Positions 1 through 10,300 are shown, counted from the first letter of the stretch. The stretch: 64,000 nt of DNA from Bin80 sp964503085 (GCA_964503085.1 CAZCYQ010000008.1:1-64000), one strand, 5' to 3'. Notes: generated by a model from the letters alone, not told the origin. Program-made: numbers and translations.

Positions 1-2
1 GG

Positions 3-65
3 TTTGCTATCCGGGAAGGTGGACGAACCGTCGGCGCCGGCGTAGTTACCAAAATCCTAGATTAA
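3..65 (+). CDS. tuf: Elongation factor Tu, C-terminal end (partial)
   Basis: Only the last 20 codons and the TAA stop are in the window; the gene enters from the left edge. The readable tail (FAIREGGRTVGAGVVTKILD) is the conserved end of domain III of EF-Tu, the GTPase that brings aminoacyl-tRNA to the ribosome. The order tuf, tRNA-Trp, secE, nusG, rplK is the common bacterial arrangement, which supports the call despite the short fragment. Which tuf copy this is, if there are two, cannot be told. Confidence 0.93.
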   Translation, partial: FAIREGGRTVGAGVVTKILD

Positions 66-76
66 TTAAAGCATTA

Positions 77-149
<73 letters not shown>

Positions 150-164
150 CTAAAAACCTGACAA

Positions 165-362
165 ATGAAAAAATTAGTTGCTAATACCCGAACCTATCTT
201 GAAGAGGTGGCTGTCGAAATGCGCAAGGCCAGTTGGCCCCAGCGCAGAGAATTAGTGAATAATACGGTGATCACACTGGTCGCGAGTTTTGTGCTCGCTC
301 TGTTCATTTTTGGCGCGGACCGTGTGATCAGTGAGACTCTCAAAATTATTTACCCGGGCTAA
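165..362 (+). CDS. secE: Preprotein translocase subunit SecE
   Basis: This 65-residue protein is the short one-helix form of SecE, the subunit that clamps the two halves of SecY in the inner-membrane protein channel. Residues about 1-35 form the amphipathic cytosolic part with the conserved core motif VEMRKASWPQRRE, and residues about 36-58 form a single membrane helix. The length fits the short SecE of most bacteria outside the enterics. It lies between tRNA-Trp and nusG, which starts 17 bases after the stop, and is probably co-transcribed with it. The ATG is the only sensible start. Confidence 0.96.
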   Translation: MKKLVANTRTYLEEVAVEMRKASWPQRRELVNNTVITLVASFVLALFIFGADRVISETLKIIYPG

Positions 363-379
363 TCGGCAGGTGACGAAAT

Positions 380-949
380 ATGGCGCTACGAAGAAGGCCT
401 ACGTTTAGATGGTACGCTTTACAGACTTTCTCTGGGCATGAGAAGCGTGTCAGGGAATACATAATTGATGTGATTGAGCGAGAAGGGCTCAAAGATCAAT
501 TAGGGGAAATATTGATTCCAACCCAGAATGTCTTCGTGATGCGCGGAGGCAAGAAGCGAACGCGTGAAAAAACAGATTTTCCGGGTTACATGCTAGTGAA
601 CGCCATAATGGACAAGCGTCTAGTTCATGTGTTCAAGGAGCAGATTTTCAAGCAGAAGAGAGAAGCAATCAAATGGTTGCCCTCGCGTGATTTTCCCGAA
701 CCGCTTATGGACGACGAAATCAAGCGGATCCTGGGTAGGATAGATGAAGCCTTGGAGACAGGAGATAAGCCGGAAATCCCATTTGCACCTGGTGATGCGA
801 TTCAGGTGGTTGATGGTCCGTTCAACAACTTTTCCGGGGTTGTGGATGATGTCTATCCAGATAAGATGAAAGTCCGCGTAATGGTATCCATATTCGGCCG
901 CAAGACACCGGTTGAACTGGATTATTTGCAGATTATGCCCCAGGAGTAA
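380..949 (+). CDS. nusG: Transcription termination/antitermination factor NusG
   Basis: The 189-residue protein binds RNA polymerase and links it to Rho or to the ribosome. The N-terminal NGN domain (residues about 9-120) starts with WYALQTFSGHEKRV and has the FPGYMLV strand. The C-terminal KOW domain (about 135-187) has GDAIQVVDGPFNNFSGVV and ends with the typical LDYLQI strand. The loop between the domains is longer and more charged than in E. coli NusG. It follows secE by 17 bases and precedes rplK by 90 bases. Confidence 0.97.
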   Translation: MALRRRPTFRWYALQTFSGHEKRVREYIIDVIEREGLKDQLGEILIPTQNVFVMRGGKKRTREKTDFPGYMLVNAIMDKRLVHVFKEQIFKQKREAIKWLPSRDFPEPLMDDEIKRILGRIDEALETGDKPEIPFAPGDAIQVVDGPFNNFSGVVDDVYPDKMKVRVMVSIFGRKTPVELDYLQIMPQE

Positions 950-1039
950 ATATTTTGCGAGTATGTGGGAACCCTATAGTTTCCATTGCGTACTAATCGG
1001 CTACCTAGGATCTCATAGCACCCTGATTAAGACTCAGTA

Positions 1040-1480
1040 ATGGCTGCAGGCAAACCGGTAGAGAGCCTTATAAAGCTCCAAATCAAGGCTGGACAGGCAA
1101 ATCCGGCTCCCCCCATTGGCCCAGCACTTGGACAGCACGGGCTGAATATCATGGATTTTTGTAATCAGTTCAATGCGGCAACCAAAGACCGTATGGGGTT
1201 GGTGTTGCCCGTTGTGATTAGTGTTTATGCGGATAAATCCTTTTCATTCGTGGTCAAGAGCCCGCCGGCTGCAGTCCTTTTGCTGCAAGCGGCGAATATC
1301 AGTAAAGGGGCGGACGATTCAATTCGCAATAAAGTAGGCACTGTAACATGGGATATGTGTCGTGATATTGCAAGCCAAAAGATGGAAGACCTCAATGCAT
1401 TCGATTTAGATAAGGGTGCGGCTATGATTGCCGGGACCGCCCGCTCAATGGGTGTTATTGTAACAGGACGCCCGGTTTAG
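1040..1480 (+). CDS. rplK: 50S ribosomal protein L11
   Basis: This 146-residue protein is ribosomal protein L11, which binds 23S rRNA at the GTPase-associated centre together with L10 and L12. The N-terminal proline-rich switch NPAPPIGPALGQHGLNIMDFCNQFN (read in two parts) is diagnostic, and the C-terminal RNA-binding domain ends GTARSMGVIV as in the family. Length is normal. It is the first gene of the rplK-rplA-rplJ-rplL run. No Shine-Dalgarno sequence is visible before the ATG. Two perfect hairpins start directly at the base after its stop codon. Confidence 0.98.
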   Translation: MAAGKPVESLIKLQIKAGQANPAPPIGPALGQHGLNIMDFCNQFNAATKDRMGLVLPVVISVYADKSFSFVVKSPPAAVLLLQAANISKGADDSIRNKVGTVTWDMCRDIASQKMEDLNAFDLDKGAAMIAGTARSMGVIVTGRPV

Positions 1481-1516
1481 GTTGGTTGATTGACCAACTG
1501 ATTAGGAGCCTAATCA
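1481..1516 (+). promoter_or_regulatory. Tandem hairpins between rplK and rplA
   Basis: Two perfect inverted repeats fill the start of the short rplK-rplA gap. The first pairs GTTGGT (1481-1486) with ACCAAC (1493-1498) around a 6-base loop. The second pairs TGATTAG (1499-1505) with CTAATCA (1510-1516) around GAGC. The rplA ATG follows 22 bases later. There is no run of T, so an intrinsic terminator is unlikely. A regulatory or processing element in the ribosomal-protein mRNA is inferred from position only. Confidence 0.5.
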
Positions 1517-1538
1517 CTTATATCACAACATAAACTGT

Positions 1539-2249
1539 ATGGCAAGGAAAGGAAAGCGCTACAAGAATGCTTCAAAGGTGATTGAAGAAGCTGGGGGTGG
1601 GCCGTTTACGCTGCAGGAAGCGGCAAAGGTTCTAAAGAGTACCGATCCGGCGAAGTTTGACGAATCGGTGGATATTGATCTCCGCTTGGGGGTTGATCCG
1701 CGCCATGCGGATCAGATGGTTAGAGGCAGTGTGGCGCTGCCGCATGGTACGGGCAAGAAAATGCGTGTACTGGTATTGACCAGTCCAGATAAGCAGGAGG
1801 AAGCCGAGGCGGCAGGAGCTGACCATGTGGGGCTAGAGGAGTATGTCCAACGCATTCAGGAGGGATGGACAGACGTAGATGTAGTTATTGCCACCCCGAA
1901 TGTTATGTCCAAGGTTGGCCGACTCGGTCGCGTACTTGGGCCACGAGGCCTAATGCCGAACCCTAAGAGTGGTACGGTAACATTTGACATAGCCGGAGCA
2001 GTAAAAGCCGTTAAAGCCGGAAAAATTGATTTCCGCGTTGACAAGCAGGGGAACCTGCATACCGGGATCGGTCGCGCGTCCTTTAATGCGAAACAGCTAG
2101 AAGAGAATGCACGTGCGTTTCTCCTGGAAGTTCTGCGCCTGCGACCTGCGTCAGCAAAAGGCACATATGTACGCTCAATCACGCTCTCTACCAGCATGGG
2201 GCCTCCGGTCTCAGTCTCACGTATGGAAGCGATCAATATTGTTCGATAG
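1539..2249 (+). CDS. rplA: 50S ribosomal protein L1
   Basis: The 236-residue protein is L1, which forms the mobile L1 stalk of the large subunit and in many bacteria represses its own operon by binding mRNA. The start MARKGKRYK, the segment NVMSKVGRLGRVLGPRGLMPNPKSGTV (read in two parts) and the end KGTYVRSITLSTSMGPPV are hallmark regions. Length matches the family. It follows rplK by 58 bases and is followed by rplJ after 4 bases, so the two are surely on one transcript. An L1 autoregulatory target might lie in the rplK leader or in the hairpins upstream, but this is not shown. Confidence 0.98.
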   Translation: MARKGKRYKNASKVIEEAGGGPFTLQEAAKVLKSTDPAKFDESVDIDLRLGVDPRHADQMVRGSVALPHGTGKKMRVLVLTSPDKQEEAEAAGADHVGLEEYVQRIQEGWTDVDVVIATPNVMSKVGRLGRVLGPRGLMPNPKSGTVTFDIAGAVKAVKAGKIDFRVDKQGNLHTGIGRASFNAKQLEENARAFLLEVLRLRPASAKGTYVRSITLSTSMGPPVSVSRMEAINIVR

Positions 2250-2253
2250 TTGG

Positions 2254-2784
2254 ATGCCAGTGACCAAAGCTCAAAAAAAGGAAGAAGTCGCCCTTCTTAC
2301 AGAAAAACTCGGAGATAAGCCATCTGTTTATATAACGGATTATAAGGGGCTTGATGTAGCCGAGATAAGCGGGTTGCGGCAGGTGTTGCGAGATGCCGGT
2401 GTTGAGTATCGTGTGGTCAAGAATACGTTGCTCAAGCGTGCCATGGAAAGCACGGGCGGTTACGAGGTGGCATTTGATCATCTGTGCGGCCCGACGGCAA
2501 TCGCGATCAGTGTCGAGCCTAGTGCAGCAGCGCGGGCGATAAAGGCATTCAGGAAAAGTTCCGGCCAGTCACTTCCCGAGCTCAAAGCAGCAGTCGTAGA
2601 CGGTGTTCTCTTTGAAGGAGAACAGATTGATGTGCTGGCTTCACTGAAATCCAAAGATGAGTTACTGGGTGAGGTGGTTACGCTTTTGCTTTCCCCTATC
2701 CAGAATGTTGTTTCTGCAGTCCAATCGCCAGGATCGAATCTTTTGGCTATCCTGGAAGCCCTGCAGGAACGTGAAGAGGCTTGA
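2254..2784 (+). CDS. rplJ: 50S ribosomal protein L10
   Basis: L10 anchors the L12 dimers to the ribosomal stalk. I place the start at the ATG at 2254 (MPVTKAQKKEEV), giving 176 residues. The frame is open further upstream into rplA, but that part matches nothing. Typical features are the N-terminal YKGLDVAEISGLRQVLRDAGVEYRVVKNTLLKRA region (read in parts) and the C-terminal helix that binds L12. The start lies 4 bases after the rplA stop, suggesting translational coupling, and rplL follows after a 76-base gap. Confidence 0.97.
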   Translation: MPVTKAQKKEEVALLTEKLGDKPSVYITDYKGLDVAEISGLRQVLRDAGVEYRVVKNTLLKRAMESTGGYEVAFDHLCGPTAIAISVEPSAAARAIKAFRKSSGQSLPELKAAVVDGVLFEGEQIDVLASLKSKDELLGEVVTLLLSPIQNVVSAVQSPGSNLLAILEALQEREEA

Positions 2785-2860
2785 CTAAGTCATTATCCCT
2801 TAATCTGCGGCGCAGCTTTTGTTGGCTGAGACCGCCGCTGGAAAACCCACAAAACAAACC

Positions 2861-3241
2861 ATGGCAGATCTAACAACACTGGCTGAAGAGCTGGTATCAC
2901 TCACAATCAAAGAGGCCAGTGATCTGGCTTCAATTTTGGAAAACGATTATGGCATCAAGCCGGCGGCTGCAGCCGTAGCTGTGGCTGCACCTGGTGCAGC
3001 TGGCGGTGAGGAAGAAGCTGCTGCAGAACAGACAGAGTTTGATGTTATTCTCAGCAATTTTGGCAGCAGCAAGATTGGGGTCATTAAAACGGTCCGTGCC
3101 ATTACAGGGCTCGGCCTGAAAGACGCTAAGGCGCTTGTCGACAGTGCGCCGGCTCCTGTCAAAGAGGGGGTATCCAAGGAAGAGGCGGAGGACATTAAAT
3201 CACAACTTGAGGCTGCAGGCGCAGAAATTGAAGTCAAGTAG
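2861..3241 (+). CDS. rplL: 50S ribosomal protein L7/L12
   Basis: L7/L12 is the multi-copy stalk protein that recruits translation GTPases. The chosen ATG at 2861 (MADLTTLAEELVSLT) gives 126 residues, the normal size; an earlier in-frame TTG at 2819 adds only an unconserved stretch. Residues 1-35 form the dimerisation domain, about 36-55 the alanine-rich hinge (AAAAVAVAAPGAAGG), and the rest the GTPase-binding domain with KIGVIKTVRAITGLGLKDAK. It ends the ribosomal-protein run; rpoB starts 85 bases downstream. Confidence 0.98.
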   Translation: MADLTTLAEELVSLTIKEASDLASILENDYGIKPAAAAVAVAAPGAAGGEEEAAAEQTEFDVILSNFGSSKIGVIKTVRAITGLGLKDAKALVDSAPAPVKEGVSKEEAEDIKSQLEAAGAEIEVK

Positions 3242-3326
3242 CATCGGCTCGCTCAGCCGGAACAAGAGTTTTACCACTGGGGCTCCGTCGCCAGTTACTG
3301 TATCCATTAACATCCCCTAGGTGTGC

Positions 3327-6300
3327 ATGTCCGAAAAAAATGGCCAACATGTGGCTCGTACGAATTTTGCTCGTTCGCGCTCGATTCTGGATTATCCAGA
3401 TTTCCTAGATGTGCAGCTCGGATCTTATGAAGATTTCGTGCAAGCCAAACTGCCCCCCGATCAACGCTCTGACGAGAAAGGGTTGCAACGGATATTCGAG
3501 AGCCAATTCCCGATTGAGGATACCAAGGGACGTTACACTCTAGAGTTCTTTGAATACTCTCTGGGTGCACCCAAGCACACCATTGAGGAGTGTCTCTCGC
3601 AGGGTCTGCACTACGCAATTCCAGTCAAAGCCAGACTGAGGCTTTCGGCTAATGACGACGACGATGAGGATGAAGCAGATGAAACCGTAGAGCAGGAAGT
3701 CTATCTCGGGGATCTGCCCGCAATGACCGATCGTGGATCGTTCATCATCAATGGCGCCGAGCGCGTTGTCGTTTCGCAGCTGCATCGGAGCCCGGGGGTC
3801 TTCTTTGGTCAGGCGATACATGCGAATGGTACACGACTGTACTCAGCAAGGATTATTCCAATCCGTGGGTCCTGGATTGAATTCTCAACTGATGTACAGA
3901 ACGTCATATGGGCGTATATCGACCGCAAGCGCAAGATGCCGGTCACGACGCTGTTACGGACTCTTGGTTTTGGTGAAACGGACGAAATTATTCGCCTCTT
4001 CAATCTCGCGAAGGGGGTCAGCACACGCACTCAGCATCATTTTCAAAGGGCAATCGGTGGCAGACTGGCATTTGACGTCGTCAAGCCTGTCACCCCCATA
4101 CGTGATCTGGATAGTGAAACTGGCGAATTTAGCGGTGGATATATAGAGCAGGAGACCGGCATAGCCATTGACATTAAAACCCAGGAGGCAGACGATTATG
4201 TCGAAATTCTGGACAAGCAGACCGGTGAATTGATTGAGGGTCTTGACAAAGAAACTGGTGACCCTGTTGAGTACATCAATGAGTCGACCGGTGAAGTAGT
4301 GGAAGAGCGTGTCGTCAATCGACTTCTTCTGCCTGCGGAGCATGTCATCACAAAAGATGACTGGAAAATCCTTCACGAATACGAGGTGGGGCGGATTTAC
4401 GTGCTGCATGAAGAGAATGCGGATCTGTTGGATACGAGTTCACTTGTCAAGACGCTTCGGCGTGATCCATCAAGTAATCAGGAAGAGGCCCTGAAAGAGC
4501 TCTATCGCGTGCTTCGAGACGCTGAGCCGCCGGATTCTGATGCCGCCAAAAATATTCTTGACCGCCTCATTTTTAGTGAAAAGCGCTATGATCTAGGGGC
4601 GGTTGGCCGTTACCGCATAAATAAGCGGTTGGGGTTGAAGGTATCAGAGGAGACGGTTACGCTCACACAGGAAGATATCGTAGCAATAATCCGAAAGCTA
4701 CTGGAACTGCGTGCCGGACGGAGCGGACTCGACGACATTGACCATTTGAGCAATCGGCGTGTTCGCACCGTAGGTGAGCAGTTAGGCCTCCAGTTTTCGC
4801 TTGGTCTGGCCCGCATGGCACGCACGATACGCGAGCGTATGAATGCGCGGGATGCAGATTCGCTAACTCCCCAGGATTTAGTTAACGCCAAAACTATCTC
4901 CAGTGTCATCAATACGTTCTTCGGAACGAACCAGCTTAGCCAGTTTATGGATCAGACCAACCCACTGGCTGAGTTGACACATAAACGCCGAATGTCGGCC
5001 TTGGGACCAGGTGGATTGACACGGGAGCGAGCAGGATTTGAGGTTCGTGATGTGCACTACACACACTATGGACGACTTTGTCCTATTGAGACACCGGAGG
5101 GGCCGAACATTGGACTGATCTCTTCGCTTTGTGTGCACGGGCGGATAAATCACTTTGGTTTTATTGAAACACCTTATCGAGTCGTGAGGGATGGAAAAGT
5201 GACGGATTCCATTGTTTATCTGTCAGCGGAGGAGGAAGACGATGCCATCATTGCCCAGGCGAATGCCCGCATTGATGATGATGGTAACTTTCTTGATAAT
5301 CTGGTACGGTGCCGCTACCGGGGAGAGGTTCCTTCTGAGCGTCCAGACCGGATCCAATATATGGATATTTCCCCGAACCAGATTGTTTCGCCAAGTGCCT
5401 CAATTATTCCATTCCTTGAGCATGACGACGCAAACCGCGCGCTCATGGGGTCAAACATGCAAAGGCAGGCCGTGCCATTGCTTCGTGCGGAAGCTCCAAT
5501 TGTAGGGACAGGTATGGAAGGGCGTGTGGCGCGGGATTCCCGTGCAGCTTTGGTCGCCGAAGGCAAAGGTGTAGTTGAGTACGTAGATGCAAGACGAATT
5601 ATCATTCGCTACAATCAATCTCACGTTGCGCGCAAGTTGGCGTTTGAGGAACCGGTAAAAGAATATCCCCTCACTAAATTCCGGCGCACCAACCAGGATA
5701 CCTGTATCAATCAAAAACCCATTGTTAAGGTAGGGCAAAAGGTTGCAGAAGGTACAGTATTAACTGATGGGTTCAGTACCGAAAAAGGCGAGCTTGCCTT
5801 GGGCAAGAATGTTCTGGTAGCATTCATGCCATGGAGAGGATACAACTTTGAGGATGCCATCGTTCTGTCGGAGCGTTTAGTTGCTGAAGATGTATTCACT
5901 TCTGTCCACATTGAATCTTTTGATCTACAGGTCAGGGAGACGAAGCGAGGGCAGGAGGAACTTACACGTGAGATCCCAAATGTGTCTGTTGAATCCACCA
6001 AGGACCTGGATGAGCGCGGAATAATACGGGTCGGTGCTGAGGTGAAAGCGGGGGATATTATTGTTGGCAAGATTACCCCCAAGGGTGAGACAGATCCGAC
6101 ACCCGAGGAAAAACTGCTGCGAGCTATTTTCGGTGACAAAGCCGGGGACGTAAAGGATGCCTCGCTGAAAGCGCCGCCAGGGATGAAAGGCGTGGTAATT
6201 GATACGCAGCTCTTTAGTCGGCGCAATTCGGATCCTGAGTCAAAAAAGCGGGAGCATCAGCAGCTTGCCCTCATTGAGAATGCTTTCGACCGAGACTTGG

Positions 6301-7331
6301 CAAGGCTCCGGTCAGATCTTTCTGAAAAATTCTTTGATCTCGTTGACGGATATACGACGACATCCAATGTTGAGTCACGGGATGGAGAGATCATTGTTTC
6401 GAAAGGGGCAAAAATCCTTAAGTCAAGCTTTAAGGATGTGCATGTACACGAGATCAATCCAAAATTCTCGGTAGAAGGGACGGCTGCGGTGAATCGCAAC
6501 CTGGGCAAGTTGTTCAAAAACTTTGATGCAGCTGTTGCCAAGATTGATGCAAAATTCAAACGTGAGCGTCATCGGGTACAAATGGGAGATGAACTCTCTC
6601 CGGGGATTGTGCAGTTGGCGAAAGTTGCTGTTGCTAAAAAACGCAAGATTCAGGTCGGGGATAAGATGGCGGGTCGGCATGGCAACAAAGGAGTCGTTGC
6701 ACGCATTGTGCCAGTCGAAGACATGCCATTTCTTGCAGATGGTACGCCAGTTGACATTGTACTCAATCCCTTGGGTGTACCCTCCCGAATGAACCTGGGC
6801 CAGATCTACGAAACACTTCTTGGCTGGGCCGGCGCTATACTAGGCAAACGGTTTGCTACGCCAAGTTTCGATGGTCCAACCATGAACGATCTCGCCGAGG
6901 CCATGGAGGAGGCGGGATTACCGGTAGATGGCAGGACGCAACTGTATGATGGGTTAACGGGAGAAGCGTTTGACCAAAAGACTACGGTTGGACAGATATA
7001 TATGTTGAAGCTAAGTCACCTGGTTGACGATAAGATTCATGCCCGATCAATTGGGCCGTATAGTCTGATCACCCAACAACCCTTGGGCGGTAAAGCACAA
7101 TTCGGTGGGCAAAGACTCGGTGAAATGGAAGTGTGGGCAATGTATGCCTATGGTGCCTCAAATGTGTTGAAAGAGATGCTCACTTTCAAAAGCGACGATG
7201 TGCAGGGGCGCTCCAAGACATACGAATGTATCGTCAAAGGGGAGAATATGCCAGCGGCCGGTACTCCGGAGAGTTTCAACGTACTTGTTCGAGAGCTCCA
7301 AGGACTCGGTTTAGAGGTAACGCTTGATTAG
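3327..7331 (+). CDS. rpoB: DNA-directed RNA polymerase subunit beta
   Basis: This is the beta subunit of RNA polymerase, 1334 residues from the ATG at 3327; a GTG two codons upstream is also possible. Family landmarks are RGSFIINGAERVVVSQLHRSPG near residue 136 (read in parts), the rifampicin-pocket region with FFGTNQLSQFMDQTNPLAELTHKRR (in parts), the ETPEGPNIGLI motif, the GDKMAGRHGNKGVV active-site segment and the C-terminal GGKAQFGGQRLGEMEVWA. Two features stand out. Residues about 108-123 are a strongly acidic loop. Residues 261-324 carry a run of degenerate 11-residue repeats with a T-G-E core. It is followed by rpoC after 45 bases. Confidence 0.99.
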   Translation: MSEKNGQHVARTNFARSRSILDYPDFLDVQLGSYEDFVQAKLPPDQRSDEKGLQRIFESQFPIEDTKGRYTLEFFEYSLGAPKHTIEECLSQGLHYAIPVKARLRLSANDDDDEDEADETVEQEVYLGDLPAMTDRGSFIINGAERVVVSQLHRSPGVFFGQAIHANGTRLYSARIIPIRGSWIEFSTDVQNVIWAYIDRKRKMPVTTLLRTLGFGETDEIIRLFNLAKGVSTRTQHHFQRAIGGRLAFDVVKPVTPIRDLDSETGEFSGGYIEQETGIAIDIKTQEADDYVEILDKQTGELIEGLDKETGDPVEYINESTGEVVEERVVNRLLLPAEHVITKDDWKILHEYEVGRIYVLHEENADLLDTSSLVKTLRRDPSSNQEEALKELYRVLRDAEPPDSDAAKNILDRLIFSEKRYDLGAVGRYRINKRLGLKVSEETVTLTQEDIVAIIRKLLELRAGRSGLDDIDHLSNRRVRTVGEQLGLQFSLGLARMARTIRERMNARDADSLTPQDLVNAKTISSVINTFFGTNQLSQFMDQTNPLAELTHKRRMSALGPGGLTRERAGFEVRDVHYTHYGRLCPIETPEGPNIGLISSLCVHGRINHFGFIETPYRVVRDGKVTDSIVYLSAEEEDDAIIAQANARIDDDGNFLDNLVRCRYRGEVPSERPDRIQYMDISPNQIVSPSASIIPFLEHDDANRALMGSNMQRQAVPLLRAEAPIVGTGMEGRVARDSRAALVAEGKGVVEYVDARRIIIRYNQSHVARKLAFEEPVKEYPLTKFRRTNQDTCINQKPIVKVGQKVAEGTVLTDGFSTEKGELALGKNVLVAFMPWRGYNFEDAIVLSERLVAEDVFTSVHIESFDLQVRETKRGQEELTREIPNVSVESTKDLDERGIIRVGAEVKAGDIIVGKITPKGETDPTPEEKLLRAIFGDKAGDVKDASLKAPPGMKGVVIDTQLFSRRNSDPESKKREHQQLALIENAFDRDLARLRSDLSEKFFDLVDGYTTTSNVESRDGEIIVSKGAKILKSSFKDVHVHEINPKFSVEGTAAVNRNLGKLFKNFDAAVAKIDAKFKRERHRVQMGDELSPGIVQLAKVAVAKKRKIQVGDKMAGRHGNKGVVARIVPVEDMPFLADGTPVDIVLNPLGVPSRMNLGQIYETLLGWAGAILGKRFATPSFDGPTMNDLAEAMEEAGLPVDGRTQLYDGLTGEAFDQKTTVGQIYMLKLSHLVDDKIHARSIGPYSLITQQPLGGKAQFGGQRLGEMEVWAMYAYGASNVLKEMLTFKSDDVQGRSKTYECIVKGENMPAAGTPESFNVLVRELQGLGLEVTLD
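4107..4298 (+). repeat. Degenerate 33-bp (11-residue) repeats inside rpoB
   Basis: Within the RpoB lobe region the units LDSETGEF (residue 261), IEQETGIA (273), a weak KTQEADDY (284), LDKQTGEL (295), LDKETGDP (306) and INESTGEV (317) follow each other at 11-12 residue spacing. E. coli RpoB, as I recall it, has one clear copy of such a motif (IDESTGEL) in the same area, so this looks like local expansion of an existing hairpin element. The DNA copies have diverged, so the expansion is old. Confidence 0.75.
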
Positions 7332-7376
7332 CTTCAAGCATCTCATTCAATTTTAATATCCAAAGGCTGATCCACT

Positions 7377-10300
7377 ATGCCGTACGGGAACACCCCATCG
7401 CAGAGAAAAACGTTTTCATCCATCACGATCAATCTCGCTTCACCCGAGGTAATTCTGGATAGAAGTCACGGCGAGGTACTAAAACCGGAAACCATAAACT
7501 ATCGCAGCTTCAAGCCCGAAAAGGATGGGCTATTTTGCGAGAAGATCTTTGGTCCGGTTAAAGATTGGGAGTGCTATTGCAGTAAGTACAAGCGCATTCG
7601 CTATAAGGGGATTATCTGTGACCGGTGCGGGGTTGAGGTAACCAGGAAGAGTGTGCGCCGCGAACGTATGGGGCACATTGCTTTGTCAGTGCCGGTAGTG
7701 CATATCTGGTATTTTCGTACGCTTCCAAATAAGATAGGTCATCTGCTCAATCTTCGAACCAAGAAGCTCGAAAAGGTGATCTACTATGAAGAATATGTTG
7801 TAGTTCAGGCTGGTTGCGCTGCCGAACACGGAATTGAAGATAACCAGCTCCTGAAAGAGGAAGACTACTACGATGTGCTCTACAAGATAAGAGACGACAA
7901 TAACCGCTTATCTGACGATGATCCTGAAAAGTTTATCGCGATGATTGGTGGCGAGGCTATTGAGTTTATGCTCAAGCGTCTGCGATTGGAAGAACTCTCT
8001 CATGAGCTTCGCTTCCAAATAAAAACGGAGAGCAGTCAACAGCGTAAAGCGGACGCGATCAAGCGATTGACCGTGGTTGAGGCTTTCCGGGATGCGAACC
8101 GGCGTATGGAGAATCATCCAGATTGGATGGTGTTGCGCGTGATTCCTGTAATACCGCCGGAATTGCGCCCATTAGTCCCCCTTGAGGGGGGCAGGTTTGC
8201 CACGAGTGATCTCAATGATCTGTATCGTCGGGTGATCATCCGCAATAACCGACTCCAGCGTCTGATCGATATCAAGGCCCCTGAGGTCATATTGCGTAAC
8301 GAGAAGCGTATGCTTCAAGAGGCGGTAGACAGCCTCTTTGATAATTCCCGCAAAGCCAACGCGGTACGCAGTGATAATAATCGTGCGCTGAAGAGCCTCT
8401 CAGATATGCTTAAAGGGAAGCAGGGGCGCTTCCGCCAGAACCTGCTGGGTAAACGCGTGGATTACTCGGGGCGCTCGGTCATTGTTGTAGGGCCGGAACT
8501 GGACTTGCATCAATGCGGGCTACCCAAAGAAATGGCAGCGGAGCTGTTCAAGCCATTCGTGATACGGAAGCTGATTGAACGCGGGGTTGTGAAGACGGTC
8601 AAGAGCGCCAAGAAAGTTGTTGATAAACGAACGGCAGAGGTTTGGGATATCTTGGAGAAAGTGATCCAAGGGCGCCCGGTAATGCTGAACCGGGCCCCCA
8701 CGCTTCACAGATTGGGTTTTCAGGCGTTCCAGCCGGTTTTGACAGAAGGGAAGGCGATACAGCTGCATCCACTCGTTTGTACAGCATTTAATGCTGACTT
8801 TGACGGAGATCAAATGGCAGTTCATGTCCCCCTCGGGCATGCTGCCTGTATGGAGGCTATGATCTTGATGCTCTCAAGCCACAACATCCTGTCGCCTGCT
8901 CACGGTGGCCCAATTACCGTACCGACGCAGGATATGGTACTTGGTCTCTACTACCTCACCAAATCACGCCCTGGATGCAAAGGAGAGGGGATGCGATTTG
9001 CCTCTTTGACTGAAGTTCGCCAAGCGTTCGATCAGAAACAGGTAGATCTTCATACCAAGATTAAAGTTCGTCTTGAAGCCGGAGAGATCATTGGCACGAC
9101 GGTCGGACGTGTACTGTTCAATGAAGTAGTACCGAAGGGACTACCATATATCAATGATGTGCTGACTAAGAAAAACTTACGGCGTATCATCGGCCAAGTA
9201 TTGAATGCTACAGATTTCCCGCAGACAGCACGTTTTTTGGATGAAATCAAACGGGCTGGTTTTGAGTGTGCCACAACGGCGGGACTGACATTCTCATTGG
9301 CGGATATTGTGGTTCCGGATGAAAAGCTGTCCTTTATTGATGCTGCAAAGGGCAAAGTTGCTACTGCCCACGCTAATTATGAGGAGGGCTACATCACGGA
9401 TAACGAGCGCCATAATCAGGTCATAGATATCTGGACGCGAACAAACAATCGTGTATCAGAAGTACTATTTGATACTCTGAAGGCACACGAAGAGGGCTTC
9501 AATGCCATTTACATGATGGCGGATTCAGGTGCTCGTGGTTCAAAGGAGCAGATTCGACAGTTGGGAGGGATGCGTGGTCTGATGGCAAAGCCGCAAAAAA
9601 GCCTCGTAGGATCTGCGGGAGAGATCATTGAGGATCCTATCGTGTCCAACTTTAAGGAAGGGCTGTCCGTTCTTGAATACTTTATTTCAACGCATGGTGC
9701 ACGCAAAGGCCTTGCAGACACAGCTCTCAAGACCGCTGATGCCGGATACCTTACGCGGCGGCTCGTCGATGTGGCTCAGGATGTGACGATCACGGAGTTC
9801 GATTGTGGTACGCTGCGGGGGATTGGTATTACCTCACTCAAGGATAATGAGGTTGTGGTAGAACCGCTTGCAGACAGAATTCTTGGCCGCGTTTCGCTGC
9901 ACGATGTACGAGACCCCCTTACTGACGAACTGATCGTCGCAGCAAATGAGCTCATTGACGAAAGCAAAGCCAAGCATATAGCGGAAACCAGCATTGAGCA
10001 GGTAGAAATCCGCTCAGTTTTGACTTGCGAATCTAAACGGGGTGTCTGCTCTTTATGTTATGGGTGTAACCTGGGTACGGGGCGTATGGTTGAATCTGGC
10101 GAAGCAGTGGGCGTCATTGCAGCACAATCAATTGGAGAGCCCGGTACACAGTTGACGCTTCGGACCTTCCATGTTGGTGGTACGGCAAGTCGTATTGAGG
10201 CAGAGAGCACGATCAAAAGCAAGTTCGGGGGGCGGGTTGTTTACGAAAACCTGCGTACTGTTTCATTTGAAGGGACTAAAGGTCCCATGGAGATTGTTCT

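Noticed and set aside
2107..2253. Upstream extension of rplJ
   Set aside because: The extra 49 residues lie inside rplA and do not resemble L10; the ATG at 2254 gives the normal length.
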